A DNA stretch of 19,423 nucleotides from Scytalidium lignicola (Eukaryota; Ascomycota; Leotiomycetes): assembly GCA_002812745.2 (NCBI GenBank), contig NCSJ02000542.1, positions 1 to 19,423 of the forward strand. Direction: 5' to 3'. The first letter of the stretch is position 1. Each line of letters starts with the position of its first letter. The position numbers were made by a program, and so were the translations under genes. Positions 1 through 9,684 of this stretch are shown piece after piece. The notes under the pieces were generated by a model, which was not told where the DNA came from, did no database searches, and was given only the letters and a program-made list of their open reading frames with translations.

Positions 1-559
1 TGTTAAAGTACTTGCAAAATACTATGAAGAAACTTAAAGAGTATAAAAAACAATATAAACAATTACTTATAAAAGAAATAACCTTCTCAAAATTAATATA
101 ACAAAAAGTTATAAGGAAAAANGGATAAAAANGTNAAAAAAGGTTAAATTAAGACTAAAGTACTTGAAAGCAAAGAGTTATCTACTTAATAATGATGTTT
201 ATAAGCATTCTTATGCTTATACTTCCTCTTCTTCAACAAAAANGCCATCACCTTCTCTGTTACCTCTGTTATTACTACTACCATCTTCACTACTACTACT
301 ATTACTATTAACAAGGTTACTAAGCTAAACAAGAAAGGCTATAAACTTATCATCTCCAAACTAGAAATAACATCTTGAAGAAACAAAAGGAAGACTAAGT
401 ACAAGGCTAGCAAGGAGTATTACACCAAGGACTAAGACTAAGATAAGCATTATCAACTCAAAATGCTTGTTAATAAAACAAACAAGGCAACAATAAGGAA
501 TAACAAGGATATTACTCCTTTATACTCTTAAAAGACAAGAGTAAGTAAGACAACAAACT
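1..559. other. AT-rich stretch, no assignable gene
   Basis: No family is recognised here. A plus-strand frame from base 2 is fairly coherent for about 150 bases (it begins VKVLAKYYEET) and a Lys-rich plus frame runs through about 300-560, with stops only at likely former Gln codons. The minus strand also gives hydrophobic or acidic readings, so neither strand can be chosen with confidence. The stretch is probably decayed repeat DNA like the rest of the window. Confidence 0.4.
271..310. repeat. Imperfect ACT/ATT trinucleotide run
   Basis: A short low-complexity tract of ACT and ATT triplets (ttactactaccat then actactactactatt) lies in the left AT-rich stretch. It reads as a Ser-rich run on the minus strand and as Thr, Leu or Tyr runs in the plus frames. 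It is a simple-sequence repeat with no sign of function. Confidence 0.6.
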
Positions 560-1134
560 AGAAGAATAAGAAAACTATTATTATTGTTATCATCTAACTC
601 TTCTAACTTACTTAACTTAATATCCTCCAAAGAGGATATATTTTTATCAGAGGATATATTATCATCAAAAAGATTTACTTATAAAACATCAACAATACAT
701 TAGCTAAAAAGAAAAGAAGAAAAAATACTTATTATCTTCTGAATAGTATTATTTAAAGCTTTAAGGCAATCATCAATACTCCTTAAGATCTTACTAACCA
801 TGCTTAGCCTATCACCATCTATCTTTTCCTTCTTGATTTCCTAGTAAAGCATGTTCTTAACATGTTTAGTATATTCATGTTATATTACCCAAAGGGTAAT
901 AACAACCATAGTATTGTCTGCTATCACTTAGTTAATAAGCTAGAGTAGCCTATTCACATGACGACAATATTCCTTAAGAACTTTTCTATACTTTTTATAC
1001 TTATAAGTATACTCTTCATACTTATTACTAGTTTGTAAAGTAAGATACTTAAAGTTAAGTTAAGTAAATAAAGACTTGTTATACTATAAGCAACAAGGAC
1101 ATATGAGTTTTTCGTATTTCTTAGCTATAATAAG
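560..1134 (-). pseudogene. Unidentified coding remnant with CPCC motif, Gln codons turned to stops
   Basis: Read on the minus strand from 1134, one frame stays protein-like for about 190 codons. It is interrupted only by TAG/TAA codons at places where CAG/CAA (Gln) would fit, such as CCL-stop-YNKSLFT, LL-stop-LIN-stop-VIA and LY-stop-EIK. The start carries LICPCC, followed by a Tyr/Lys-rich segment, YCRHVNRLL, and a charged, probably helical part (MVSKILRSIDDCLKALN), ending in an acidic Ser/Asp/Asn-rich stretch. The CPCC and CRH residues could be a broken zinc-binding site, but this is inference. I do not recognise the family; it is not a reverse transcriptase, integrase or known transposase core. 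An intron-like segment lies immediately upstream. It could be a decayed cellular gene or a transposon accessory ORF. Confidence 0.5.
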
Positions 1135-1185
1135 CTAATTACATATTAGTTAAAGAGTTAACAAAGGTGAACAAAAGAAACTCAC
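1135..1185 (-). other. Candidate 51-nt fungal spliceosomal intron
   Basis: On the minus strand the segment begins GTGAGT, contains ACTAAT (fits the fungal branch site RCTRAY) 11 nt before the end, and closes with TTAG. Its 51-nt length is typical of filamentous fungi. It lies directly before the CPCC coding remnant. A second donor-like GTAAGT lies at 1290-1285, with a branch-like GACTAAC near 1229 and TTAG at 1196-1193. The true splice pattern is therefore uncertain; one longer intron from 1290 to 1135 is also possible. Confidence 0.4.
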
Positions 1186-1462
1186 TTAAAAACTAAGAGA
1201 TTTAACAAGAAAGATTATAAAAGTTAGTCAAAGAGCTCTTAACATGTCAAAAAANGAGAAGGATGAAAAGGAAAGAAATAAAGTACTTACATAATCATAA
1301 CTAAAAGCAAAGAACAATAAATAATAAGACAAGTATTTGTACAATATTACTCAAAGCTCAACTTCAAACTTCAAAGAACTAAAAGAGAAGAAAACTTATC
1401 TTGTAAAAGTAATGAATAAAGTGATGAAGAGAAAAAGGGAAAAGAAAGAGAATAACAAAGGG

Positions 1463-1476
1463 GGTTTATATAAACC
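1463..1476. promoter_or_regulatory. Palindromic TATA-like element
   Basis: The 14-bp perfect palindrome ggtttatataaacc has partly matching flanks (caaagg on the left, tttgg on the right). It could be a TATA element for the minus-strand remnant at 560-1134 or for a repeat's promoter, but in such AT-rich DNA chance is possible. Confidence 0.25.
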
Positions 1477-1603
1477 TTTGGAAATACTAGTAATTATATA
1501 CTATACTTTACTTATTTAAGAACTTTAAAATATTTACTAATCTTTACTTAATTTTACAATAATTTAGGAATTACTTTATAAGATCATTATACTAAGAGAA
1601 CAC

Positions 1604-2060
1604 TTGTATTTAATCATGATTAGAAAGCTTAATATTAAGAATAACTTTATGTTTGCCACATTTAAGCATTTTATGTTTACTTTGTTTAACTTCATATCAT
1701 TAACAACAAAAGGAAGTAAACAAAGTACCAAATCTTCACCTAAGACTTATACCCCTTCAGAAGGACTGAAAGAGTTAGTAGCCAGAAGGCATAAAAGAAA
1801 TAACAGAGTTATATCTACATACATGTATAAAGCTTGTCATTAACATAGAAGACTTATACATTATAACATCAAAAGGATATCAGAAAAACATACTGACTTA
1901 AAGGCATTATAACATCAAGCTACTAAACAAAGACACTATTTTAAGACCTTCACATTTAAAAGAAGTATAAGATTCAGGAATAATCTTTGTATTTGTAAAC
2001 TTTAGAAGAGGTGTTAAAGGATATCAAGAGCTTATAACTCTTGAGGACAAAAGCCTTAAA
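1604..2060 (+). pseudogene. Unidentified plus-strand coding remnant, basic
   Basis: An open stretch at 1604-1843 (79 codons) continues in the same frame to about 2060 with stops only at TAA, TAG and TGA triplets that would restore to Gln or Arg. The predicted protein is strongly basic (for example VARRHKRNNR, RRLIHYNIKR, ATKQRHYF) with no recognisable catalytic motif. Basic tails of this type occur at the C-terminus of some fungal pogo/Fot1-type transposases, but I cannot show homology. The ATG at 1604 need not be a real start. The frame could equally run on past 2060. Confidence 0.3.
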
Positions 2061-2272
2061 AGGAGGGGATAATGTTAAAGCTTAGATTATAAAGCTTAAG
2101 AAGTATATATAGTATACTAAGCATATAAACAAAGTATTAAGATAAAAGCTTACTTCAAGAGTATATAAGACTTGACATATATAAAGGTAACCTAAGTAGT
2201 TATTATAATTTGAATTCTTCAAGAATTAGTTTAAAGAATAAAACAAGCTTAATTGTTAATGTCATCACCTCC

Positions 2273-5200
2273 TTAATTATGATTCACTGTCTTTACTTTG
2301 GACTTAGTCCATAACACTTAGTTAACAATCTATTTATATCCTTGATAACTTCTTAGTATTTCTCTTAAGTCTCTTATTATATAAGCTTTTATTTTAAGGC
2401 TTTTTCTTGTTTATTCTAAACTTAAACAATTAATAATTAAATGATAAGCTATTTCTTTTATAAGTTTATAGTTATATAATAACATATTTATATTAAGTAT
2501 ATAATGTTTAAACAAATATGTTTATAGTCTAATTTTATTAGTATAAATTTATATAATTAACAAGTTAATTACTTTGTTTAGTTTATTATATAAGAGTAAT
2601 GCTTTTTTGTTAAAAGTAAGAAAGTTTACAACTTTTGTATAATTGTATAACTTAACTAGCTTAATAACTTCGAAGTTTTAAGTTTATCTTGTCTTTTAAT
2701 CTTTTATTATAATTATGTTAATTACTTTTAATATTGTTTAATAGCCTTTCTATTATTATAATTACATTGCCTTATATTTATTACTTTTTTTGAAGTAATT
2801 NCTTTTTTGTTTNTTACTTNTATNTTCTTCTTTTNCTTNAAGAGTCTTGTTGTCTTNTTNNTTATTNANNAAATTACTTACTTTAANCTTGTATGATTAA
2901 GGTGATCNTTAAATGTTATTACTCTTTTGTTTAAGTATAAGTTTAATAGTAAGTAAAATGTCTTTGTCTTTAAACTTTGAATTAAAGTGTCTTTGTAAGC
3001 TCTTGTTATTACATGAAGATATTATGATTGTATTATAAGTAAGTAATGATTAATTCCCCTTGGATTATCATTGGATTTTATAAGTTGATAGTATATAATA
3101 GTGTTATATACAATTGTACTTTATATAACTGTTGTATAAATTTGTCTTACTTTTATGANGTTNTATCCTTATATCTTTGTTATTAGTCTTGTTAATGTAA
3201 ATATTTNTATAATTANCNTTTTTCTTAATTNNCTTTNTATAAGCTTTNAAGTTAAGTTNNTGGTTAAGTTANATCCTTANAAAANAAGTTGANTTTTTTA
3301 AGCTTTAATTCTTTNTTGTTAAGGTATATTAACTCTCTCCTCATTATATAAGTGTATGTGAAGTGTATTAACTTNCTTTTACTTNCTTNGAATTGTATAC
3401 CTNTGNATATTGCTTANTTTTTTGTATATTTTCTAANTTGCTTTTAATNTNTTATAANAANTCTTTNTANTATATATATAGTTAAGAAGGTTTGTATCAT
3501 TTATAAAGTTGATTACAGTTAAACCTTTTATCTTTCTTAATTCATTGTATAAAGTAGAAATATATAATATAAACAGTATTAGTAAGAGTAGAGAACCTTG
3601 TAGGATTCTTGCNTTTATTAAGATTAGTTAAGTTGTTTTGTTATTAAAGGATAAACAAGTAATCTTATTTGTTAGATAGTTGTTAATCTAGCTTATTAAC
3701 CATTATAAGAAGCTTTTCTCTTAGAGTATATGTTGTAATTACTTGTGGTTTATTATGTTAAATGCTCTTTTAAGATCAAGTTGTAATAGTAATGTAGTAG
3801 TACTCTAGCTTTATGTTATATAGACAATGTTTGTTATTATCCTTGTTGTTAATTCTATAGATTTACTATGTTTATTTCCTATCTGTTCTTCTAGGAGTAG
3901 TCTTTACTTCTTTACTGCTTTTGTAATATAAGTAACTATTATAACTTTGAATATTTTTGTTATACAGTTAAGTAGTATAATTAGTTGTTATCCTTTAACT
4001 TGTTATAATTGTTTTATTGTTTTGCTTGGTTTTTATAGTATTATCATATTTATTGTATAATAATTGTAAGGAAAGTGTTTTAGTCTAAAGTTTGTTTTGA
4101 CTAAGACTACTAGAATTTGTTATAATAGTTGATTATAAACTTGTAGAAACTTATTAGTTAATCAGTTTAACCTTAGCGTTTTCTATGCTCTAGCCTTGTA
4201 AAGTACTTATGTGATAGTTATTTTATTATAGCCTTTGTTTATCTTAATTACTCTTACTTGATTTGTATTTTGTAATCTGATATAATTTGCTTGTACTTCT
4301 AGGAAAAACTTAGTTATGAACATTGTTACTTTCTTATTATATGTATATGTTAATAGTCTTTTTAAGTTATTATTATATAACTTTAAAATCTTTGACAAGT
4401 TAATAAGTATATAATTATATGTTTATACTTATCATTTAAGTGTTTACAGCTTGTGAGTATCCTTTGTTATTGTTGTTATTGTTTATTATCAGCTTTTTGT
4501 TTAAGCTTAAGCAATTCTTTCCTTTTATTCCTTAAGAGCTTGATCTAAGTTTTAATGATTTTGTAAAGACTTATTTGTATATTACTAACATTCTGCTTTC
4601 TGAATAACCTTAGTTACTTTCTTAGTTGTATAATTCTACTATGATGTTAAGTAGTTAACTAATAATTTCCTTCTGAGTATTATCTTATTTACAATATTAA
4701 TCAATTGTTTTGTTAGTATATTAGTTACTTTGTCTAGTTGCTCCTTAGTAGATATATAGCCTAAGAGGAATAATAAGTTAGCTGTTGTTGTTTTAACNTT
4801 TTTCATAGTTTATTAGTTTCTAACTATAGCCTAATTCTTTGTTATATGTTTGTTGTTTATCTACTTCAAGTTTGATTTTAATAAGTTGTAAAGCATAGTC
4901 TGAGTTAATCTAGTCTTTAACTCTTATATACCAAATTTAAAGGTTTGTTATATACTAAGCATAGTTAATGGTTAAGTTCTTGTTGTTATTTTGTCTTTAT
5001 ATAAGTTTTCCTTTAAGTATAACAAGCTTAAGTCTTTATCATTGTATTAATATTAACAATTCATTGACTTTGTTATTTATTCNTTTTTTCTTTATCTTAT
5101 ATTAAGTAATGTTGATTAAAATCATCTATTAATATTATATGACTTTTTAATTTTACTATAATGAGATTATGAATAAGTATATACTAATTTAAAGTTGTGT

Positions 5201-5285
5201 ATTTAACTGAGTATATTAAGTAAACTGTTATGTTTTCAGTTATAAACATTACTTTTACTTAGTCCTCTTTTACTTTATACAATTA
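2273..5285 (-). pseudogene. LINE (non-LTR retrotransposon) ORF2: endonuclease, reverse transcriptase, C-terminal part; RIP-degraded
   Basis: Read on the minus strand in domain order. The C-terminal part of an APE-type endonuclease shows ILIDDFNQHY near 5107-5137, where LINEs have ILLGDFN. The reverse transcriptase follows, with ARILQGSLLLLILF near 3570-3612 (family GIPQGSPLSPILF) and the active-site region FINDTNLL near 3482-3516 (family F-x-DD, first Asp now Asn). Next comes KLIHFTYT near 3340, the thumb/connection region with RQIYTTVI near 3140, and YLNKRV near 2920-2940. A distal HLIINCLSLE near 2414-2445 is like the weak zinc-knuckle tail of fungal LINE proteins, and VLWTKSKVKTVNHN ends the frame. 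The order and motifs fit I/Tad1-like elements of ascomycetes. Many frameshifts and N's (2800-3480) occur. The 5' end, with ORF1 and most of the endonuclease, is missing where the frame meets the Gypsy1 RNase H, as expected of a 5'-truncated insertion. The exact junction (5230-5400) is uncertain. Confidence 0.8.
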
Positions 5286-6900
5286 TACAATTAATTTATA
5301 ATGTTTATCTTCCTTGACCAAAATACTAATAATACTTAGTAATGTTGTTTACTAATCTGTTATGATTGTAATAACATAGCTTTTAATACTATATCAGAAG
5401 TATTAATTTTGATTCTTATTTCTCTTTTTAGATTGAAGATTCTTAAGAAACCTCTTTTTACAAAGGTATCCTTTATGCTTTAAAATGCTTTCTTAGCAGT
5501 ATCATTCTATTCATAAGCTTGATCCTTCTTTATAAGTTTAGTCAATAGCATGAAGATTTTGGAATAGTCTTTTATAAATCTTTGATAATAATTGGCTAAC
5601 CTTAAGAAACTTTGTAGTTGTTTAATTATCTTAAGTACTTCTTATTCCTTAATTGACTGAATCTTATCATTAAGGGTTTTTATCCTTTCTCCAGAAATAT
5701 AATGTCCTAAGAACTGAACTTGTTCTTTATAGAATTCACAATTTACTGGTTTGCAGTATAATCTTGCCTTTTACAACANTTTTTAGAATAAGTTTAACAT
5801 ATTCTTTGTATTCTTTAATACTCTTTGAGTAAATGATTATATTATCAAGATATACTATCATGAATTTCTTTAAATATTTTTCCAATATGTAATTTATTAT
5901 TCTTTGTTGTATTGTTAGAGTATTAGTCATATTAAATGTCATAACTAATAGCTTAAATAATTTGTATTTTGTTTGAATAACAGCTTTTTATTTATTATTC
6001 CTCTTAATCTTAACTAGATTNAAATGTTGATTATAAGTTTAACTTGGTGAATATAACAACTTCCTTTAGCTTGTCTATCATTAAATTTATTAATGGTAAG
6101 AGGTATTAGTCTTTCTTAGTTTTACTATTTAAGTGTTTGTAGTTATTATAAGGTTGTCTTAGTAGATTGTCTTCTTTCTTTATGTAATGCAGTAGTACTT
6201 TGGCTTTGCTGTAACCTTTTTTTATATAGATTTTTAAGTATTATTTTCTTAAGCAACTANTTTTTTTCATTGTCTTGTCTTTAACAAGAGTTGTTTGATA
6301 AATTAGTTTGTAAGTTAGTTTGAACTTCTCTTTAAGCTTTATTTTATGATCTTATGGTTTATACTCAAGTAAGGTTGAATTATCAAGTCTTTTTATGAAT
6401 AACTTTAGTTATTCATAATATTCTTCAAGTATATGTTTTATTGTTTTGTTGATATAAACAGTTTTTAAAAACATAATTTCTTCTAAGAAGGTAATCATAT
6501 TTGTTCTTTAATCAATTATTGGATTATGTTTTCTTATTCATTTAATTCTTAATATAACTTGATATATTCTTAACCTTGTAACATTAAAAGATATCTTCTC
6601 TTGATGGCTTTTGTTATACCTTATATTTAAGTTTTGAGTTTGAATGTTAATATGCTTTTAAACCTTAGTATTGTTTGTTAATGATATTAGATAATTATTG
6701 TCCTTGACTTTTATATTAAGTCTAAGTCATTTTATAATTTGTTCATTGATAAAGTTCTTTTTAACTCTTGAATTGATCAAGGCTTTTATTAACTTTTCAT
6801 ATAGTATTATATTAATATATAATGAACTTTCATTGTTTATAAAGTAGAGATTAACATTTCTAGTATTATTAACTGATATATTGTTGTTGATTTCTAAGTT
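5286..6900 (-). pseudogene. Gypsy1-A pol: aspartic protease, reverse transcriptase, start of RNase H; RIP-degraded
   Basis: On the minus strand the protease site reads LIKALINSRVKKNFIN near 6745-6800, matching the family ALIDSGA..NFI with the catalytic Asp changed to Asn. RT follows: YLLPLINLMIDKL and IFTKLNL near 6010-6110, then an uninterrupted piece at 5736-5942 with MTNTLTIQQRIINYIL and the active site VYLDNIIIYSK (5841-5852; family YLDD, second Asp now Asn). The connection domain is clear at 5400-5740: QFLGHYIS, QSFLRLANYYQRFIKDYSK, KKAFQSIKDTF with a restored Gln. RNase H begins with IKINTSD (family ETDASD), and FWSRKIN is the last recognisable segment. All stops sit at former Gln or Trp/Arg codons. 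Integrase is absent because the LINE starts here. This copy cannot make active enzyme. Confidence 0.88.
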
Positions 6901-7985
6901 TTTAGTATTTTCTTCTAATTCCTTGAAGAGTATTATTTATCTTTTAACAAGATTTCTTAATCTTAGTCTATTTAGGCTTTTATTGTTCATGAAGGTATAT
7001 GTATCTTATATTTATTCTGCTATTTTGTTCTTTAAGTATTCTTTTATCTTAATGATAAAGGCATTACTTTCCATGGGAATTCTTCTTATAGAATTCAAAG
7101 GGTATGCTATTACTTCTTAGTTGAACTGTTGATCAATTCTTTATATTGATTTAGTTTCTTTTAGTAATATGATAAATGTTTTCAAAGGTAGTAAATCTTC
7201 TTCTAGTTTATTAACTGTAAGTAGAGCTTTTACATCTTAGTTAACTTGTTTAACTATAACCTCTACTAGTTCCTTTTGTTTTTGTTAAGCATAATACTCT
7301 TCAGCCTTAAGCAGTTGTTCTATTGATTTTCCTAATCCTTAGATTTCTTTATATTATATTTCTACTTTTACTTGTCCTTGTTAGAAGGTTAGTATTAGAA
7401 TTCCTTGATATTGTAAGTTATATTATCCTTACATGATATAGCTTATTCCTTCTTTTATAATTATCTAAGTGTTCTTAAGCATTTGATTAAAGTTATCTTA
7501 GATCTGAGTCTTTTCTACTAATAAGAGGAATTTATATATTCTTTTCTTTATGATAATACTTTGAAGGTTAATCTTATAAACTAAAGTAAGATCTTCAATA
7601 TTAAGTTCATATACTTTAATAATTGTTTCTTCTTATTATACAATTTTAAAAAGTTAGCTTTTGTTTAAGATTTCTTATCCTCTTAGCCTTCTTATACTAA
7701 TTGTAAGATAATACTTTAAGATTAGTAGTTCTCCAGAAATAGGATATTACTTTGTTAGTATAGCCTTGAAGTCTATTAGCATAATCATCCAGATTCTACT
7801 GACTTTTGGAATTGATCNTTTATTTGTTTTAACTCTTGATTTAGTTGTTATCTTAAGGGTATCTTGTATGTTGAGTTCTTGTCATAAGTATAAAGTTTGT
7901 TTTGAGGACTCTTGTAATTGTTATTTTATTTGTATTAGTCTTAACAACAAGATATAGTATAGTTATAGAGTTCTGAAGAGTTTCT
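6901..7985 (-). other. Gypsy1-A spacer of about 1.1 kb between gag knuckle and protease
   Basis: Both Gypsy1 copies carry this segment (copy B at about 18431-19423, truncated by the window end). It is not recognised as a known domain. The minus-strand translation is coherent across stops: it includes LNIEDLTLVYKINLQSIIIKK, a charged helix-like stretch (SIEQLLKAEEYYA, KELVEVIVKQVN), EEDLLPLKTFIILLKE, and IKIKEYLKNKIAEY just before the protease. Because the same segments appear in copy B, this is an ancestral part of the element rather than a private insertion. It may be coiled coil, but the role is unknown. Confidence 0.6.
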
Positions 7986-9311
7986 TCATTTGATGAGCNT
8001 TTTTTCTAAGCTCAAATTTCCTTTTTCTAATGATTTTAATAGGATATCCTTAAGTTTTAAGATTCTTATAACTTTAACTTTAACTATTGTACTTAACTTA
8101 TTGTCTTTCTTATGAGTATTTGTTATATGTTCAAGAAGTCTACATTTGAAATATAACTTATTTTTCCTTCTTTTGTCAAGTTCTTCAAGGAAGATTCCAA
8201 AGGAATTCTCCTTTTTGCTTTTTCCTTTAAAGTACTTCTTTCCTTTCCCTTTAAAAGTCTTCCTCTTTTTCATAGCATTTAATTCTATAAAGTCTCCTTG
8301 ATCCTTCTTATTATTAGTTTTTCTTCTGTTAAAGTAGAATCCTCCTTTCTTGTCTAAGATCATTTTATATTGTTCATTCTTGATCTTGATAGACAAATCA
8401 ACAAGAGTATTGAATGTTATGATTATAAGTTGTTAGTATAATTCTTCTTTGATGAAGTCCTTGAGTCTTGTTTTATATTAGTGTATATATGCCTTTTCTT
8501 TTTAGTTGACTGATATTATGTACTAATGATAAAGTATTGTATATTTATTAAGGCTCTTGGTTTGTCTGAGGTGAGTTAATTGTCTCTTGATATTTCTTTT
8601 CTTATCAACATTTTCATATAAGTGTTTAAGTTTTCTTGTATAGTTTTCCTAACTTGTAATAATATTAATTACTCCTTAGTTTGTTGTTCTACTGTTCATG
8701 GTGAATTATTTGTCCTTAAAAGGTTAAAATCAAGTTTTAATTACTCTTTTCAAGTATGTTGATACTTACAAAACCTTATGTATATCTTCAAGTAATAAAT
8801 GATTATTTAATACTAAGTAAGTTCTTGTTTGAGTAAGATATGCCTTCAGCTTCTTTTTGTCCTTATAGAACAGGTTTAATCTAGTGATTTTAACTTCTTT
8901 AAGCATTACTATTAGAACTTGTTTAATGTTATCCTCTAGTTCAAAGTCTAAGTCAAGGTTTAAACTTGGAGTTCTTAATACTAGAATTAGTTTTAGATCA
9001 AGCTTGAGTAATAAAGGTATTAACTTCTTTCTTGTAACTTTTGACAATTCTTCAATAATTAATTCTTCTGTTAATTTAATAAGTTGCTTTGGTGGTATAA
9101 TAACTTCTTCTAATATTCCTTCTTAGATGTTAACTTCCTTAATAGTCTAGTTCTTATCTTGATCTTCCTCAGAACTATCTTCTGAACTTTCTTCAGATTC
9201 TTTTTCAAATCCCTCTTTAGATTCTTCTTCAGAGCTTTCTTTAGAACTTTCTTTAAGTTGTTATTCATTGTTATTATCTATTAGTATGTCTATTTCTAAA
9301 TCCTAATTCAT
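7986..9311 (-). pseudogene. Gypsy1-A gag (retrotransposon capsid/nucleocapsid), RIP-degraded
   Basis: The start is the minus-strand ATG at 9311-9309, only 21 nt inside the LTR, shared with copy B. The N-terminus (MN-stop-DLEIDILIDNN) leads into an acidic Glu/Ser region with repeated ESSEE-type units (about 9160-9260). The capsid-type region follows: ITRLNLFYKDKKKLKAYLTQ, TRTYLVLNNHLL and HKVL-stop-VSTYL near 8750-8900. Fungal Ty3/Gypsy gag has the same order (a Y-G-D-RKKL-x-FL-x-Q segment and an xYAxTYLxG segment). A basic Lys-rich stretch (8220-8290) precedes a damaged zinc-knuckle-like LYFKCRLLEHITNTHKK (about 8110-8170). The longest uninterrupted pieces are 8766-9047 and 7986-8396. Several frameshifts are present between them. 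Confidence 0.85.
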
Positions 9312-9332
9312 TAAGATAAGTAATGTTCAAAA
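9312..9332 (-). promoter_or_regulatory. Gypsy1-A leader / candidate primer-binding site
   Basis: Directly inside the LTR the minus strand reads TTTTGAACATTACTTATC. It lacks the TGG start usual for tRNA 3'-end primer sites. TTGAACAT (9330-9323) is complementary to ATGTTCAA inside the same LTR (plus strand TTGAACAT at 9456-9463), as expected for self-priming of the Tf1 type. The same 8-nt pair occurs in copy B. Confidence 0.5.
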
Positions 9333-9684
9333 TATTACAAAATTATATTATCCAAGTTACTGGATAACTATAGGTAAGGTAGATGTTCAGGGATAGTGGA
9401 AATGTGTAATACACAAGCAACTAAGTTAAGAGTAGGATTTAGTAATGTATTTAGGTTGAACATAAGGAGTTTACTCTTATGTTCTTATAGTATACTTATA
9501 TAGATAAATAAATCCAACTAGACCTCTTAGACCCTCTAAGTCCTATAAGTCCATGAACCCCTTGAACCCTCTAAGTTCCTTAGGTCTAATCCTGTCATGT
9601 AATTGCTAGGTTCTTTATATATACTCTGTTATGTATTAAGCCTTAAGCTTACACTAATCAGCTTGTTAGGTTAAACCTGTAATA
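9333..9684 (-). repeat. Gypsy1-A 5' LTR (352 bp)
   Basis: Aligned by eye, it is the reverse complement of the LTR at 16712-17065 over its whole length, with many C/T and G/A differences. The ends are TATTACAGG and GTAATA, RIP-altered versions of the TGTTACGGG...GTAACA ends of copy B. A TATA box (TATATAAG on the minus strand, 9502-9495) is intact. The CC/GG-rich central block is degraded (gacctcttagaccctctaag...) compared with copy B. Confidence 0.88.

Larger units (their letters stand above)
5286..9684 (-). mobile_element. Gypsy1 copy A: Ty3/Gypsy LTR retrotransposon, 5' part (LTR to RNase H)
   Basis: This is a minus-strand element with 5' LTR (9684-9333), short leader, gag, a long spacer, protease, RT and the start of RNase H. 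It then stops at the LINE, so integrase and the 3' LTR are not seen. The 5' LTR cuts into the RNase H region of Gypsy2. The bases just outside the LTR are CTCTC on the plus strand, the candidate target-site duplication; its partner is lost or outside the window. Copy B at 16712-19423 is the same family in the opposite orientation. Confidence 0.85.

Noticed and set aside
2057..2316. Purine tract aaaaggaggggataa followed by TGTTA at 2073 and TAACA ending at 2316: possible polypurine tract and 3' LTR of a plus-strand retrotransposon
   Set aside because: The right end would overlap the LINE C-terminal reading frame (VLWTKSKVKTV near 2276-2316), no second copy exists in the window, and the internal frame upstream is not a recognisable pol. 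The purine tract may still be real, but the LTR cannot be supported.
4207..4398. 63-codon minus-strand open frame
   Set aside because: It lies inside the LINE ORF2 remnant between endonuclease and RT. Its sequence is poor in complexity and is best taken as part or shadow of the decayed LINE, not a separate gene.
6881..7120. 79-codon plus-strand open frame, hydrophobic
   Set aside because: It is the antisense shadow of the Gypsy1-A spacer, which reads as protein on the minus strand and matches copy B there.
7766..7957. 63-codon plus-strand open frame
   Set aside because: Antisense of the Gypsy1-A gag-protease spacer; the low-complexity hydrophobic translation is a by-product of AT-rich DNA.
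8884..9126. 80-codon plus-strand Ser-rich open frame
   Set aside because: Antisense of the gag segment at 8766-9047, which has capsid-type motifs and a homologue in copy B.
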